Shown piece after piece: positions 7,258 to 14,997 of a DNA stretch of 23,243 bases. How positions within the stretch are numbered: the stretch's first letter is position 1; the number at the start of each line of letters is the position of its first letter. Under the pieces are notes generated by a model, which saw only the letters and a list, made by a program, of their open reading frames with translations, ran no database searches and had not been told where the DNA came from. Both the position numbers and the translations under genes were made by a program. The stretch comes from JAKSCF01 sp028279945. Lineage in GTDB: Bacteria > Bacillota > Clostridia > Peptostreptococcales > JAAYPU01. Where the stretch lies: NCBI GenBank assembly GCA_028279945.1, contig JANQMT010000170.1:1-23243 (forward strand). Reading direction: 5' to 3'.

Positions 7258-8610
7258 TCACTTAATGGTTTGGATTTTTGCTGCTACTTTTTCAGCAACT
7301 TCTTCTAAACATCCCAGATACTCAGCTGCTTCTAAAATGGTATATTTATTCCTTACTTCCTTTGCATATAAAATGGCCTCTTTTACCTCTTCCTTAGATA
7401 GACCCATCTCAGCGGGAGATGATGGTGCCCCCATATTTTTCAGCACATCCATGATCCTATTTGAGTCAGGTATTTTAGGGCATATTTCGTCTTGAATTTG
7501 TTTCATGCTGCTTTTTACTTTCTTGGCATGGATGATCCATTCATCTTTATCGAATATTTTGTTCTCATTCTCTTTAAAAATCTGAGATGCGCTGTCTCTA
7601 AAAATTGCTTTTATCTTTGTTTCATATTCACCTTTTTTAAGAGATTTTTCATAGGCTGTTTCTACATTAACGTCTGTAAAATCCATGGATAAAATTTCTT
7701 TGTAGACTTCTATCATAATCAAAGTCATAACCGCTACTTCTATGCCATGAAGATGCATATGTTTTTGATGCATCATGGCTTTCATACCTATAAAATGAGC
7801 AAGATGATGTTCTGCTCCTGCGGCAGGTCTTGATTTTCCTACCCAGTGCATAGCAAGACCCGAAATCATTAGACCTTCTGCCAGAGTTTTTATGGCTGCT
7901 TCATCTCCCTCAGATATTTTCAAGGCATTATCAAGGGTCCTTTCTACTATTTTATTGACCACATCCACTGTGTTTTGACAATAGCTTTCACCATTAATAA
8001 TATTGGATATTCTCCAGTCAAAAGCAGCCGTCTTTTTACATATTAAATCTCCAAATCCGGCAGCAACTAACTTGGACGGCGCATTTTTTAATATGTCAAC
8101 ATCTGCGAAAATAGAAATTGGGTGTGTGGCTGTAATGGTTTTTTTTACGCCGTTTAATAGAAGCAACGAAACTTCTGCAGAATAGCCGTCCATTGAAGCT
8201 GCCGTAGGTATGGATACATAAGGAATTAAGCACCTAGAGCTTATAAATCGAACCAGATCGTTAACCGCCCCTGATCCAACAGCTATTAAAAACTCTATAG
8301 AGTCATCCATATCTACCATAATCTTAGCGATAGAAGCTTCATCCGGTAATACCTGCGGTGTATCAAACAGGCATACATCATATGACACATTGCCTTTTTC
8401 CAAAGACGTTTTTATAACATCTCCAATAAGGTTATTCAGCATACTATCGATTACAAGGAGTCCTTTGTTAAAACCAAAGTCTTCTTTTATTTGGCCTAAC
8501 TTTTCTATGGCGCCTTTATATATGGCAATCTCTTTTATAGGCTGGCTGTGAATTTCGCCGCAAGTACATTTAAAACGATGCTTTTTCCATATGTTTTTTG
8601 GAATGATCAT
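7258..8610 (-). CDS. araM: Glycerol-1-phosphate dehydrogenase family (AraM/EgsA-like)
   Basis: A 450-residue member of the iron-containing/dehydroquinate synthase-like superfamily. Motifs: nucleotide-binding GSGAVND (112-118), IPTAASMDGYSAEVS (134-148), metal ligand D188 in AGFGD, a His in AEHHLAH (266-272) and a His in HLHG (286-289). In B. subtilis AraM reduces DHAP to sn-glycerol 1-phosphate and lies in the arabinose operon; that protein is about 394 residues, so this one is longer. It has an N-terminal CTCGEIH segment (15-21) that I recall in firmicute members. Its start overlaps the stop of the FGGY kinase gene before it (ATGA), so it is translationally coupled. In this catabolic setting it may act on a polyol phosphate or on DHAP released by the aldolase. 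Family assignment is firm, substrate is not. Confidence 0.87.
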   Translation of the reverse strand: MIIPKNIWKKHRFKCTCGEIHSQPIKEIAIYKGAIEKLGQIKEDFGFNKGLLVIDSMLNNLIGDVIKTSLEKGNVSYDVCLFDTPQVLPDEASIAKIMVDMDDSIEFLIAVGSGAVNDLVRFISSRCLIPYVSIPTAASMDGYSAEVSLLLLNGVKKTITATHPISIFADVDILKNAPSKLVAAGFGDLICKKTAAFDWRISNIINGESYCQNTVDVVNKIVERTLDNALKISEGDEAAIKTLAEGLMISGLAMHWVGKSRPAAGAEHHLAHFIGMKAMMHQKHMHLHGIEVAVMTLIMIEVYKEILSMDFTDVNVETAYEKSLKKGEYETKIKAIFRDSASQIFKENENKIFDKDEWIIHAKKVKSSMKQIQDEICPKIPDSNRIMDVLKNMGAPSSPAEMGLSKEEVKEAILYAKEVRNKYTILEAAEYLGCLEEVAEKVAAKIQTIK

Positions 8611-10139
8611 GCATACACCTCTTTTATATTGGCTAATTGGTACAATTCTTTTTTTGTATTTTTATAAAGATTGATATATACTTCGTACATTTCATTGTAG
8701 ACACTGCTCCAAGCGTCGTTAGGTTCTATGATTTTTTTTATTTTAGTCACTTCTTTTGCAAATTGATTAGGATTTTTATAAATACCTACACCTGCTCCAG
8801 CTATTATGGCATCGCCAAAAGGTGCACCCGTTGATGTATCCGGTACGATGATGGGCCTATTTAAAACAGATGCTTTGATCTTCAACCAAATATCGCTTTT
8901 ACTGCCGCCTCCTACCGATCGAAGTTCTTTTATATGAACGCCTATTTTTTTGGCTTCATCAATATTATGTCTCAGACCATAGGCAGAGCCTTCCAGTATG
9001 GCTCTTATCATTTGTTCTCTGGTGGTTTCTAAATGAAGACCAAAGAAAACACCTCTTGCATAACTGTCCCATATAGGTGATCTTTCTCCAGCCATATAGG
9101 GTAAAAATATCAACCGGCCTGAGCCAGCTTCAGCTCTCTCAGCTTTTTTATTCATCAACTCAAAAGGACTTATATCTGCCGATTTTTCTCCATCTTCTGC
9201 TCTATACAAATAATCTCTATACCACTTTAAACTGGCACCGGTAGTACTCATAGCGCCGCAAATCATCAGTCTGTCTTTCAAACCGTGATACATTTCAAAT
9301 AACAAACCCGGATCACGCCACTTATCCGTACAGATATTTAGAACAGTTGACGTTCCGGTCATTTCAACCGCATCTCCTATGTCCACAGCACCTGCTTCCA
9401 ATGTAGCAGCAGATCCATCCACTGTACCGCATACAACTGCAGTAGATGAACTGAGACCTGTCAATTTTGCGACTTTTTGACTGACTGTTCCAATGACGTA
9501 AGTGGTATCATACACCTGAGGCAGCAGGTCCATATCATAACCTATAAGGTCGGCCAGTTTGCAAGACCATTGACTCTCTTTTATATCAAATACCCCCATC
9601 AGGCTGGCATGTGAAATATCTGTGGTGATGGTTCCTGTCAGCCTATAATTGATATATCCGTTGATCTGAAGTATCTTATATGTCTTTTTATAAAGCTTAG
9701 GCTCATTATTTTTGTACCACAGAATCTTGGACGATAAATAGTATGGATCTATTCTATTTCCGGTAATACCCTTAACCTTTTGGCTGCCGATCTCTTTTTC
9801 CAGGAAGTCTGTTTCAGGCTGAGACCTTCTATCCATCCATATCAAACCATTTCTCAAAACATTGCCGTCTCTATCAATGGGCACTAACGTTGGCGCCTGA
9901 GAACTGACGCCAATAGCTGCAATATCTTTTCCATCGACTTTACTCTCATTGACCACCGAAGTAATGGTCTGAACCGTAGCTTCCCACCATTTCTCAGGGC
10001 TTTGTTCTACCCATCCTGCTTTGATAAAATAGGTAGGATATTCAATGCTGTGTTCGGTTATTTTCGTTCCATCCTCATTAAATAGAACTGATTTTACATT
10101 TGTGGTTCCTATATCTATCCCAAGTAAATATTTTGACAT
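8607..10139 (-). CDS. FGGY carbohydrate kinase, xylulokinase-like
   Basis: A 510-residue ATP-dependent sugar kinase. The N-terminal ATPase fold starts GIDIGTTNVKSVLF (7-20), the catalytic base is D241 in GTVDGSAA, and the C-terminal domain has the adenine-binding GGGSKSDIW stretch. Length and motifs (WMDRR, EQSPEKWW) place it near XylB and gluconate kinase rather than AraB. Possible substrates are D-xylulose, another ketopentose, or a polyol. The start ATG 10139 has a rather distant GGAG. It lies 16 bp after dhaL and overlaps the next gene by ATGA. It is one of three FGGY kinases in the operon; the three differ clearly from each other, so they are unlikely to be recent duplicates. Substrate preference is not readable from the sequence. 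Confidence 0.88.
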   Translation of the reverse strand: MSKYLLGIDIGTTNVKSVLFNEDGTKITEHSIEYPTYFIKAGWVEQSPEKWWEATVQTITSVVNESKVDGKDIAAIGVSSQAPTLVPIDRDGNVLRNGLIWMDRRSQPETDFLEKEIGSQKVKGITGNRIDPYYLSSKILWYKNNEPKLYKKTYKILQINGYINYRLTGTITTDISHASLMGVFDIKESQWSCKLADLIGYDMDLLPQVYDTTYVIGTVSQKVAKLTGLSSSTAVVCGTVDGSAATLEAGAVDIGDAVEMTGTSTVLNICTDKWRDPGLLFEMYHGLKDRLMICGAMSTTGASLKWYRDYLYRAEDGEKSADISPFELMNKKAERAEAGSGRLIFLPYMAGERSPIWDSYARGVFFGLHLETTREQMIRAILEGSAYGLRHNIDEAKKIGVHIKELRSVGGGSKSDIWLKIKASVLNRPIIVPDTSTGAPFGDAIIAGAGVGIYKNPNQFAKEVTKIKKIIEPNDAWSSVYNEMYEVYINLYKNTKKELYQLANIKEVYA

Positions 10140-10155
10140 TTAACACACACTCCAA

Positions 10156-10791
10156 TTATGCCATCAGCTTTTTTATGGATTCTGCCATGGCTTTCAGCAG
10201 TAAAAAGCATGATGTTGCGCCTGCATCTAAAACGCCTCTCGAACGTTCTCCCAGTCTGCTTGCTCTTCCTACTTTCGCTACAAGATCTATGGTTGAATCT
10301 TTTCCTTTTTCTGCGGCCTCAACCATCTTGTCTAAGGCTATTGAAAAATCAGAGTCTTTGGACTCATTAAAGGCTTCTACGGCAGGTACTAATGTGTCCA
10401 TAAGTGTTTTATCGCCTACTTTTGCATTCCCCAGGTTCTTAATCCCTGCTGCCGCTTTACGCAACATTTCTGCAAATACCTGACTGTCGATATCCTCTTT
10501 TCCATTGGTTGCTTTAGACATTTCAAAAAACATAGTGCCATAAAGGGGTCCCATGGACCCTCCTATTTCCATCATTAAAACCATGGCCAGCTCTTTTAAG
10601 CTATCCGTTAAATTAAGCGGCTGATGAGCTATTCTTTCTTCACACATGGTAAAGCCCTTATTCATATTAATCCCATGATCCCCATCACCGATTTCTCCAT
10701 CAATTTGGCTGAGATAATCTTTGTTAACCTGTATGGTTTTTATCAAACCCTCAACAATCACTTTTCCTTCCATATTCTTAAAACTGTTCAT
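10156..10791 (-). CDS. dhaL: DhaL, ATP/ADP-binding subunit of a dihydroxyacetone kinase-type enzyme
   Basis: A 211-residue all-helical DhaL/DAK2 protein, close to the usual 210. The magnesium-nucleotide site DGEIGDGDHGINM (31-43) supplies D31, D36, D38 and H39; the GGSMGPLYG loop and the C-terminal GVLDAGATS motif are also present. It carries ADP or ATP and transfers phosphate to the ketose bound on DhaK. I chose ATG 10791 because GAGGAG lies 7 bases upstream; ATG 10797 is only 1 base from it. It is separated from dhaK by an FGGY kinase gene and a 97-bp gap with a strong hairpin. No dhaM is present, so either it exchanges ADP for ATP directly, as in single-chain ATP-dependent enzymes, or it uses a PTS DhaM encoded elsewhere. 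Confidence 0.92.
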   Translation of the reverse strand: MNSFKNMEGKVIVEGLIKTIQVNKDYLSQIDGEIGDGDHGINMNKGFTMCEERIAHQPLNLTDSLKELAMVLMMEIGGSMGPLYGTMFFEMSKATNGKEDIDSQVFAEMLRKAAAGIKNLGNAKVGDKTLMDTLVPAVEAFNESKDSDFSIALDKMVEAAEKGKDSTIDLVAKVGRASRLGERSRGVLDAGATSCFLLLKAMAESIKKLMA

Positions 10792-10821
10792 GTTCATTCT
10801 CCTCGAGTTAATCTTTTCAAA

Positions 10822-10870
10822 AAAATCTTCGGCAATTGAATACAGGTGTATTTATGCGCCTGTATTCAAT
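10822..10870 (-). terminator. Intercistronic hairpin with T-run (attenuator or processing site)
   Basis: A perfect 12-bp inverted repeat, ATTGAATACAGG / CCTGTATTCAAT (10835-10846 and 10859-10870), has a 12-base loop. On the minus strand it is followed after about 9 bases by TTTTTTT. It lies in the only long gap (97 bp) inside the catabolic part of the operon, between the FGGY kinase and dhaL. The T-run is offset from the stem, so it may cause partial termination or protect upstream mRNA rather than stop transcription fully. Confidence 0.6.
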
Positions 10871-10888
10871 TTCAGCAACCTGTAAAGA

Positions 10889-12379
10889 TTAATTTTCATT
10901 AATCTCTTTTTTAATTTTATTTCTTTCAAACCAATGCTTTTCGTAGTCGTATCTTAGGTCTTTAAATAACTTAAATATGCTTTTATATTTCATATGTCTA
11001 ACCGTATCCGGATTAAATTTTTGATCGACTAATATCTTTACCGAGGTATAATCTTTTTCAAGCCCCAGACCAACTTTAAGAGTAGATACAATGCCTTTGA
11101 TACCCAGTTCTTTCGCAATGACTCTTATAATTTCTTTTCCCAAACAATCTGCCGACATCTGACATAACGTATCATTCTTGGCTGCTCCCCCTGAAATAAA
11201 TACCTGATCACTTGTTTTTGGTAAAGATTCAAAACAATCATAAAGAGACATGACAAGACCTTCAAAAGCCGCTCTCATCAATTCGTCTTTTTTATGGGTG
11301 GACTTAAGTCCAAAAAAACTGCCTGTAGCAAAAGGATTCCTAAAAGGTGCTCGCTCTCCTTGCAGATAAGGATGATAAATGATGCCTTTACTTCCTATTG
11401 GCACATGATGGATCATCCTCTCTATCTCCTCATAGGTGGCATCAGGATACAGCAGATTTTTGACCCAATCAATGGTAGACGCACCACTGAGTGTCGGCAT
11501 AATGCATATATAGCTGTCTGCCGGTATATGTGACAATATAAGCCCTTTAGAAAAATCAACATCCGATTCTTTTACTATGGTTTGATTACCTAGAGTTGTT
11601 CCAACAATTGTACAAGTATCCCCTACATGGATCACCCCTAATCCAATAGCAACAGCCGCCACATCGATAGCTCCTGCTATAACCGGTATGCCTTGACTCA
11701 GCCCAGTTAATCGGCCGGCCGTTTCTGATATACTGCCAATTATTTCAGAAGACGCTCTGGGTAAAACAAACATATCCATACACTCTGAAAGATCCATTGC
11801 CTCTAAAATATCTTGAGAAAACTTTTTATTTTTCATGTCCATAAGAGCAGTGGTCATGTCGGTATAGTCACTGGAAACAACGCCCGTCAGCTTAAAATTA
11901 AGCCAATCTTTACAATGAAATATTTTATGTATTTTCCTAAATGTATCCGGCTCATTTTCTTTTATCCATCTCAGTATATGCGTGTTTGAACCTGCATAGA
12001 GAGGATTGGCATGATTCTGAATGCATACTTCATCGATTGCTTCTCTATTTTCAAGTTTTAAATGCTTCGTTCTCGTGTCATTCCACAGTATAGCATTGCG
12101 AACCGGATTTCCCTCTTTATTGATTGCCCAAAGACCATCCCCCTGTCCGGTTACACCAATGCCTTTGATGTCTCTCCAGATGCTGAGATTATTTTTTTTT
12201 AGAGTCATGAGTATATGGCATAGACTATCCCAAAGCTTCATCATATCGATTTCACAGGCATCTTCTGAAGGCATGATAACATTCACCTCTTCAGAAGCAG
12301 TGTCAATATATTTTCCATCCTCAGAAACGATTGCTGCCTTTATACATGTGGTCCCGGCATCAATACCTAAAAAAAACAT
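10889..12379 (-). CDS. FGGY carbohydrate kinase, erythritol kinase / L-xylulose kinase-like
   Basis: A 496-residue FGGY kinase. The ATP fold begins LGIDAGTTCIKAAI (4-17), the catalytic base is D239 in GAIDVAA, and VTGQGDGLW (76-84) followed by LWNDTR resembles the GQGDG-W pattern I recall in erythritol kinase EryA and the related L-xylulose kinase LyxK. Reaction: ATP-dependent phosphorylation of a polyol or ketose. The start ATG 12379 follows TGGAGG. It lies 16 bp after dhaK and is placed between dhaK and dhaL, among genes of a predicted tetritol route, which supports a 4- or 5-carbon substrate. If it were an erythritol kinase, a matching EryB-type erythritol phosphate dehydrogenase would be expected and is not seen, so a ketose kinase role remains equally possible. 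Confidence 0.88.
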   Translation of the reverse strand: MFFLGIDAGTTCIKAAIVSEDGKYIDTASEEVNVIMPSEDACEIDMMKLWDSLCHILMTLKKNNLSIWRDIKGIGVTGQGDGLWAINKEGNPVRNAILWNDTRTKHLKLENREAIDEVCIQNHANPLYAGSNTHILRWIKENEPDTFRKIHKIFHCKDWLNFKLTGVVSSDYTDMTTALMDMKNKKFSQDILEAMDLSECMDMFVLPRASSEIIGSISETAGRLTGLSQGIPVIAGAIDVAAVAIGLGVIHVGDTCTIVGTTLGNQTIVKESDVDFSKGLILSHIPADSYICIMPTLSGASTIDWVKNLLYPDATYEEIERMIHHVPIGSKGIIYHPYLQGERAPFRNPFATGSFFGLKSTHKKDELMRAAFEGLVMSLYDCFESLPKTSDQVFISGGAAKNDTLCQMSADCLGKEIIRVIAKELGIKGIVSTLKVGLGLEKDYTSVKILVDQKFNPDTVRHMKYKSIFKLFKDLRYDYEKHWFERNKIKKEINEN

Positions 12380-12395
12380 AGCCCGCCTCCAGAAT

Positions 12396-13400
12396 CTATC
12401 TTTGAAATTGTTTTAGACCCATTGTATTGACTTCTACATCCATTAATGCTTTAAGCTCATCGTCCAGCTTCATCAGGGTTAATGTAATGCCCATCATCTC
12501 TAAAGATGTAAAATAATTACCTACATAAGATCTGTAAACCTTTATGCCTTTTTCCGATAATATCGCTTCTACTTTGTTGTAAACGATGTATTGTTCCATT
12601 ACCGGTGTGGCGCCTAATCCTGACAGCAACACCACCACGTCATCGCCTTCTGTAAAGGGCATATCCGGAATAATGATGTCCAGCATTATCTCTGCCATTT
12701 CATCAGCAGTTGCTAAATCACAAACTTTTATACCGGGTTCACCATGGTGTCCGATGCCAACCTCCATAGTCCCTTCTTTTATTTCAAAATTTGGTTTTCC
12801 TACAGACGGTATGGTACAAGGTGTTATGCCAATCCCTACACTTTTCGTATGATCGATCGCCTTTTGAGCTGCTGCTATGACCTCATCAAGGCTGCCTCCT
12901 TTCGCTGCCTTTGCTCCGCCTACTTTCCACATGAGTATCTCTCCGGCAACGCCTCTTCTCTTATGGGATTCGTCTTTGGGTGCAGAAGCTACGTCATCGT
13001 TGGCTACTACTGTTTTAACTTCAATCCCTTCCATCTCAGCCATCTGCATTGCCATCTTGACATTCATATTATCACCGGCATAATTACCGTAAAGACAAGC
13101 AACACCTTTTCCATCATCTGCTTCTTTGAAAGCATCTAAGAAGGCTTTCGCTGTAGGAGAAGAAAATATCTCTCCCACTGCAACCGCATCTACCATGTTT
13201 TTACCCAGATACCCAATAAATGCCGGTTTATGTCCTGATCCACCACCGGTAACAATACCTACTTTTCCTTTTACAGGTGCTTCTTTATATTTTATGACTC
13301 TGCTATTTTCGGTTGCAGCGACAATATCTTGATGATTTTTTACAAAACCTTTCAGCATATCCTCAACAACATAATCGGGGTCATTGATTATTCTTTGCAT
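12396..13400 (-). CDS. dhaK: DhaK-type ketose-binding kinase subunit (possible erythrulose kinase)
   Basis: A 334-residue DAK1-family protein. It binds dihydroxyacetone-like ketoses covalently and receives phosphate from DhaL. H219 in GHHGEPG is the hemiaminal-forming His; H57 in GGGSGHKP and D110 in AGDNMN match the E. coli catalytic His56 and Asp109. The E. coli GSGHEP has become GSGHKP, an acid-to-base change beside the catalytic His, and other pocket regions differ (YGNYAGD for KNYTGD), suggesting a substrate other than dihydroxyacetone. Its overlap with the RpiB-like gene (13 bp) and the EltD-like dehydrogenase upstream point to erythrulose. I chose ATG 13400, 7 bases after AGGAGGTG, over a longer in-frame start at 13427 that has no such site. 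Fused DAK-type erythrulose kinases are known in mycobacteria. Confidence 0.92.
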   Translation of the reverse strand: MQRIINDPDYVVEDMLKGFVKNHQDIVAATENSRVIKYKEAPVKGKVGIVTGGGSGHKPAFIGYLGKNMVDAVAVGEIFSSPTAKAFLDAFKEADDGKGVACLYGNYAGDNMNVKMAMQMAEMEGIEVKTVVANDDVASAPKDESHKRRGVAGEILMWKVGGAKAAKGGSLDEVIAAAQKAIDHTKSVGIGITPCTIPSVGKPNFEIKEGTMEVGIGHHGEPGIKVCDLATADEMAEIMLDIIIPDMPFTEGDDVVVLLSGLGATPVMEQYIVYNKVEAILSEKGIKVYRSYVGNYFTSLEMMGITLTLMKLDDELKALMDVEVNTMGLKQFQR

Positions 13401-13864
13401 GTACACACACCTCCTGAAATAAAACATTGTTCATATTCCGTTATTTTATTGACTTTTGCAGTAGAACCGCCGCCTTGAAATTCTGATTTCATCCAGATGC
13501 CCACCAGTTGTTTAGCCAGTTCAGGTCCTACAACTCTTGCACCCATGGCCATTATTTGAGCATCGTTGCTTTTTCTGGCTCTTTCTGCCGAATAGCTGTC
13601 ATGACATACAGCTGCTCTGATACCAGGTACTTTGTTCGCTGAAATTGCCATACCTATGCCGGTGCCGCAAAGCAGTATGCCTCTGTCATGTTCTCCTTCT
13701 GAAACAGCACCGGCAACTTTAACAGCCGTATCAGGATATAAAGAGGCATCTTTGTTGTATACGCCATAGTCCTCTGTTTCATAGCCTGAACAGTTTAAAA
13801 ATTCTATAATGATTTGCTTTAAGTCAAAAGCTGCTTCGTCGCAGCCTATCGCAATTTTTTTCAT
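13388..13864 (-). CDS. rpiB: RpiB/LacAB family isomerase, probable tetrulose-phosphate isomerase
   Basis: A 158-residue member of the RpiB/LacA/LacB family, aldose-ketose phosphate isomerases. The catalytic C66 in LLCGTGIG, D9, and ISANK are kept. Compared with E. coli RpiB from memory, H10 is Glu, ring-opening H99 (RQHND) is Ser (RKSND), R133 is Gly and R137 is Lys, so most residues for pentose ring opening and phosphate binding are replaced. Erythrose 4-phosphate cannot form the usual furanose ring, so loss of the ring-opening His fits a tetrose substrate. RpiB-family D-erythrulose-4-phosphate isomerases are known in erythritol/threitol pathways. The start ATG 13864 follows GAGGTG. It is 12 bp after the dehydrogenase gene and overlaps dhaK by 13 bp. 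The last dozen residues, with FISGGVCTCKE, lie beyond the usual family end. Confidence 0.9.
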   Translation of the reverse strand: MKKIAIGCDEAAFDLKQIIIEFLNCSGYETEDYGVYNKDASLYPDTAVKVAGAVSEGEHDRGILLCGTGIGMAISANKVPGIRAAVCHDSYSAERARKSNDAQIMAMGARVVGPELAKQLVGIWMKSEFQGGGSTAKVNKITEYEQCFISGGVCTCKE

Positions 13865-13876
13865 GACTTCACCTCA

Positions 13877-14956
13877 CTAAGGGACTAATATCACTTTTAA
13901 GGTGCCTTCTGCCCCTGTTTCAGCTGCTTTAAAAGCTTCTTCCCATTTTTCCAAAGGAAATTTATGAGTTACGACGCCTTTAGTCGGTAATTTTCCTTCT
14001 TTTATCCACTGGGCAACAGGCTCGTAGCAATAAGGGCTTAAATGTGCTCCAAATAAATCCAGCTCTTTTCTATCACTTATGATGCTCCAGTCTACGGTTG
14101 TCAGATCACCGAATACGCTGAATTCAACAAATGTACCCATTTTTCTTATGGCTTCAAGACCTTGCTTGACACTTGAAGGATGTCCCGTAGCTTCTATATA
14201 GATGTCACAGCCGTATCCATCCGTCATTTTTTGAATGGCTTCTACCACATTGACTTCTGCCGGATTCATCACCATATCCGCACCGAATTCTTTTGCCAGA
14301 GCCAATCGATCGGGTTTCATATCCAGTACAATGAATTTTTTAGGATTCTTCATAGCAATATAGCCCACCATTCCAAGCCCTAAAGTACCTGCACCGGATA
14401 AAACAACCACATCTTCATTGGTAATACCAGCTCTATCCACGCAGTGTTTTGAGCAAGCATAAGGCTCTATCAATACCGCTTCTTCTATGGACAGTTCTTC
14501 CGGCACATGATAGTTCAAAGCTTCTTTTGGGAATTTCATGTATTCGGCCATTCCACCGTTTACATTGTCCTGGAAACCGTATACATCATGTTTTTGACAC
14601 ATCCAATGTCTTCCGGTTTTACAGAACTTACATTCCCAGCACGGAACGATCTGTTCGGATATCACTCTATCCCCAAGCTTAAAATCCCCTTTAACATTTT
14701 CACCCATTTCAACAATTCTGCCTAAAAATTCATGGCCAGGTATCATTGGCGCTTTAATATAAGGCGGGTTGCCTTCTCCTCCCCAAAAACTTGGCGCACC
14801 ATGGTATGATTTTAAGTCTCCTGCACATATACCACAGGCTTCAACTTTTATGACGATTTCGCCTTCGCCTGCTTTTGGAACGGACACTTCTTCAAATCTA
14901 AAATCTCCCGGTGCATGAGCCACTAAAGCTTTCATTTTTTCTGGAATATTTGACAT
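13877..14956 (-). CDS. eltD: Zinc-dependent polyol dehydrogenase, erythritol/L-threitol dehydrogenase-like
   Basis: A 359-residue medium-chain zinc dehydrogenase that should oxidise a polyol to a ketose with NAD. Catalytic zinc ligands C44, H75-E76 and E164, structural zinc cysteines C106, C109, C112 and C120, and the GAGTLGLG cofactor loop (188-195) are all present. From memory it resembles the M. smegmatis erythritol/L-threitol dehydrogenase EltD: the MSN-PEKM N-terminus, GICAGDLKSYHGA-FWG, SEQIVPCWECKFCK and VDWSIISD-KELD-GAHL stretches. I chose ATG 14956, 8 bases after GGGGG; the in-frame ATG at 14974 has no such site. It is the first enzyme gene after the transporter genes and is followed by the RpiB-like isomerase and DhaK, matching the order of a tetritol pathway. 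Sorbitol or another polyol cannot be excluded. Confidence 0.92.
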   Translation of the reverse strand: MSNIPEKMKALVAHAPGDFRFEEVSVPKAGEGEIVIKVEACGICAGDLKSYHGAPSFWGGEGNPPYIKAPMIPGHEFLGRIVEMGENVKGDFKLGDRVISEQIVPCWECKFCKTGRHWMCQKHDVYGFQDNVNGGMAEYMKFPKEALNYHVPEELSIEEAVLIEPYACSKHCVDRAGITNEDVVVLSGAGTLGLGMVGYIAMKNPKKFIVLDMKPDRLALAKEFGADMVMNPAEVNVVEAIQKMTDGYGCDIYIEATGHPSSVKQGLEAIRKMGTFVEFSVFGDLTTVDWSIISDRKELDLFGAHLSPYCYEPVAQWIKEGKLPTKGVVTHKFPLEKWEEAFKAAETGAEGTLKVILVP

Positions 14957-14997
14957 TTCAATTTCCCCCTTCATGGTTGAGTTTTATTAATATTTCT

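Noticed and set aside
10100..10483. Plus-strand open frame of 127 codons
   Set aside because: It lies fully across dhaL and the kinase junction on the other strand, has no ribosome binding site, and its translation has no family features.
8607..12379. The two non-AraB FGGY kinases as recent tandem duplicates
   Set aside because: Their motifs differ throughout (GTVDGSAA against GAIDVAA, SSQAPT against TGQGDG), so they belong to separate subfamilies.
12021..12416. Plus-strand open frame of 131 codons
   Set aside because: It is antisense to the FGGY kinase gene, which has a complete motif set; the plus-strand frame is an artefact of codon bias.
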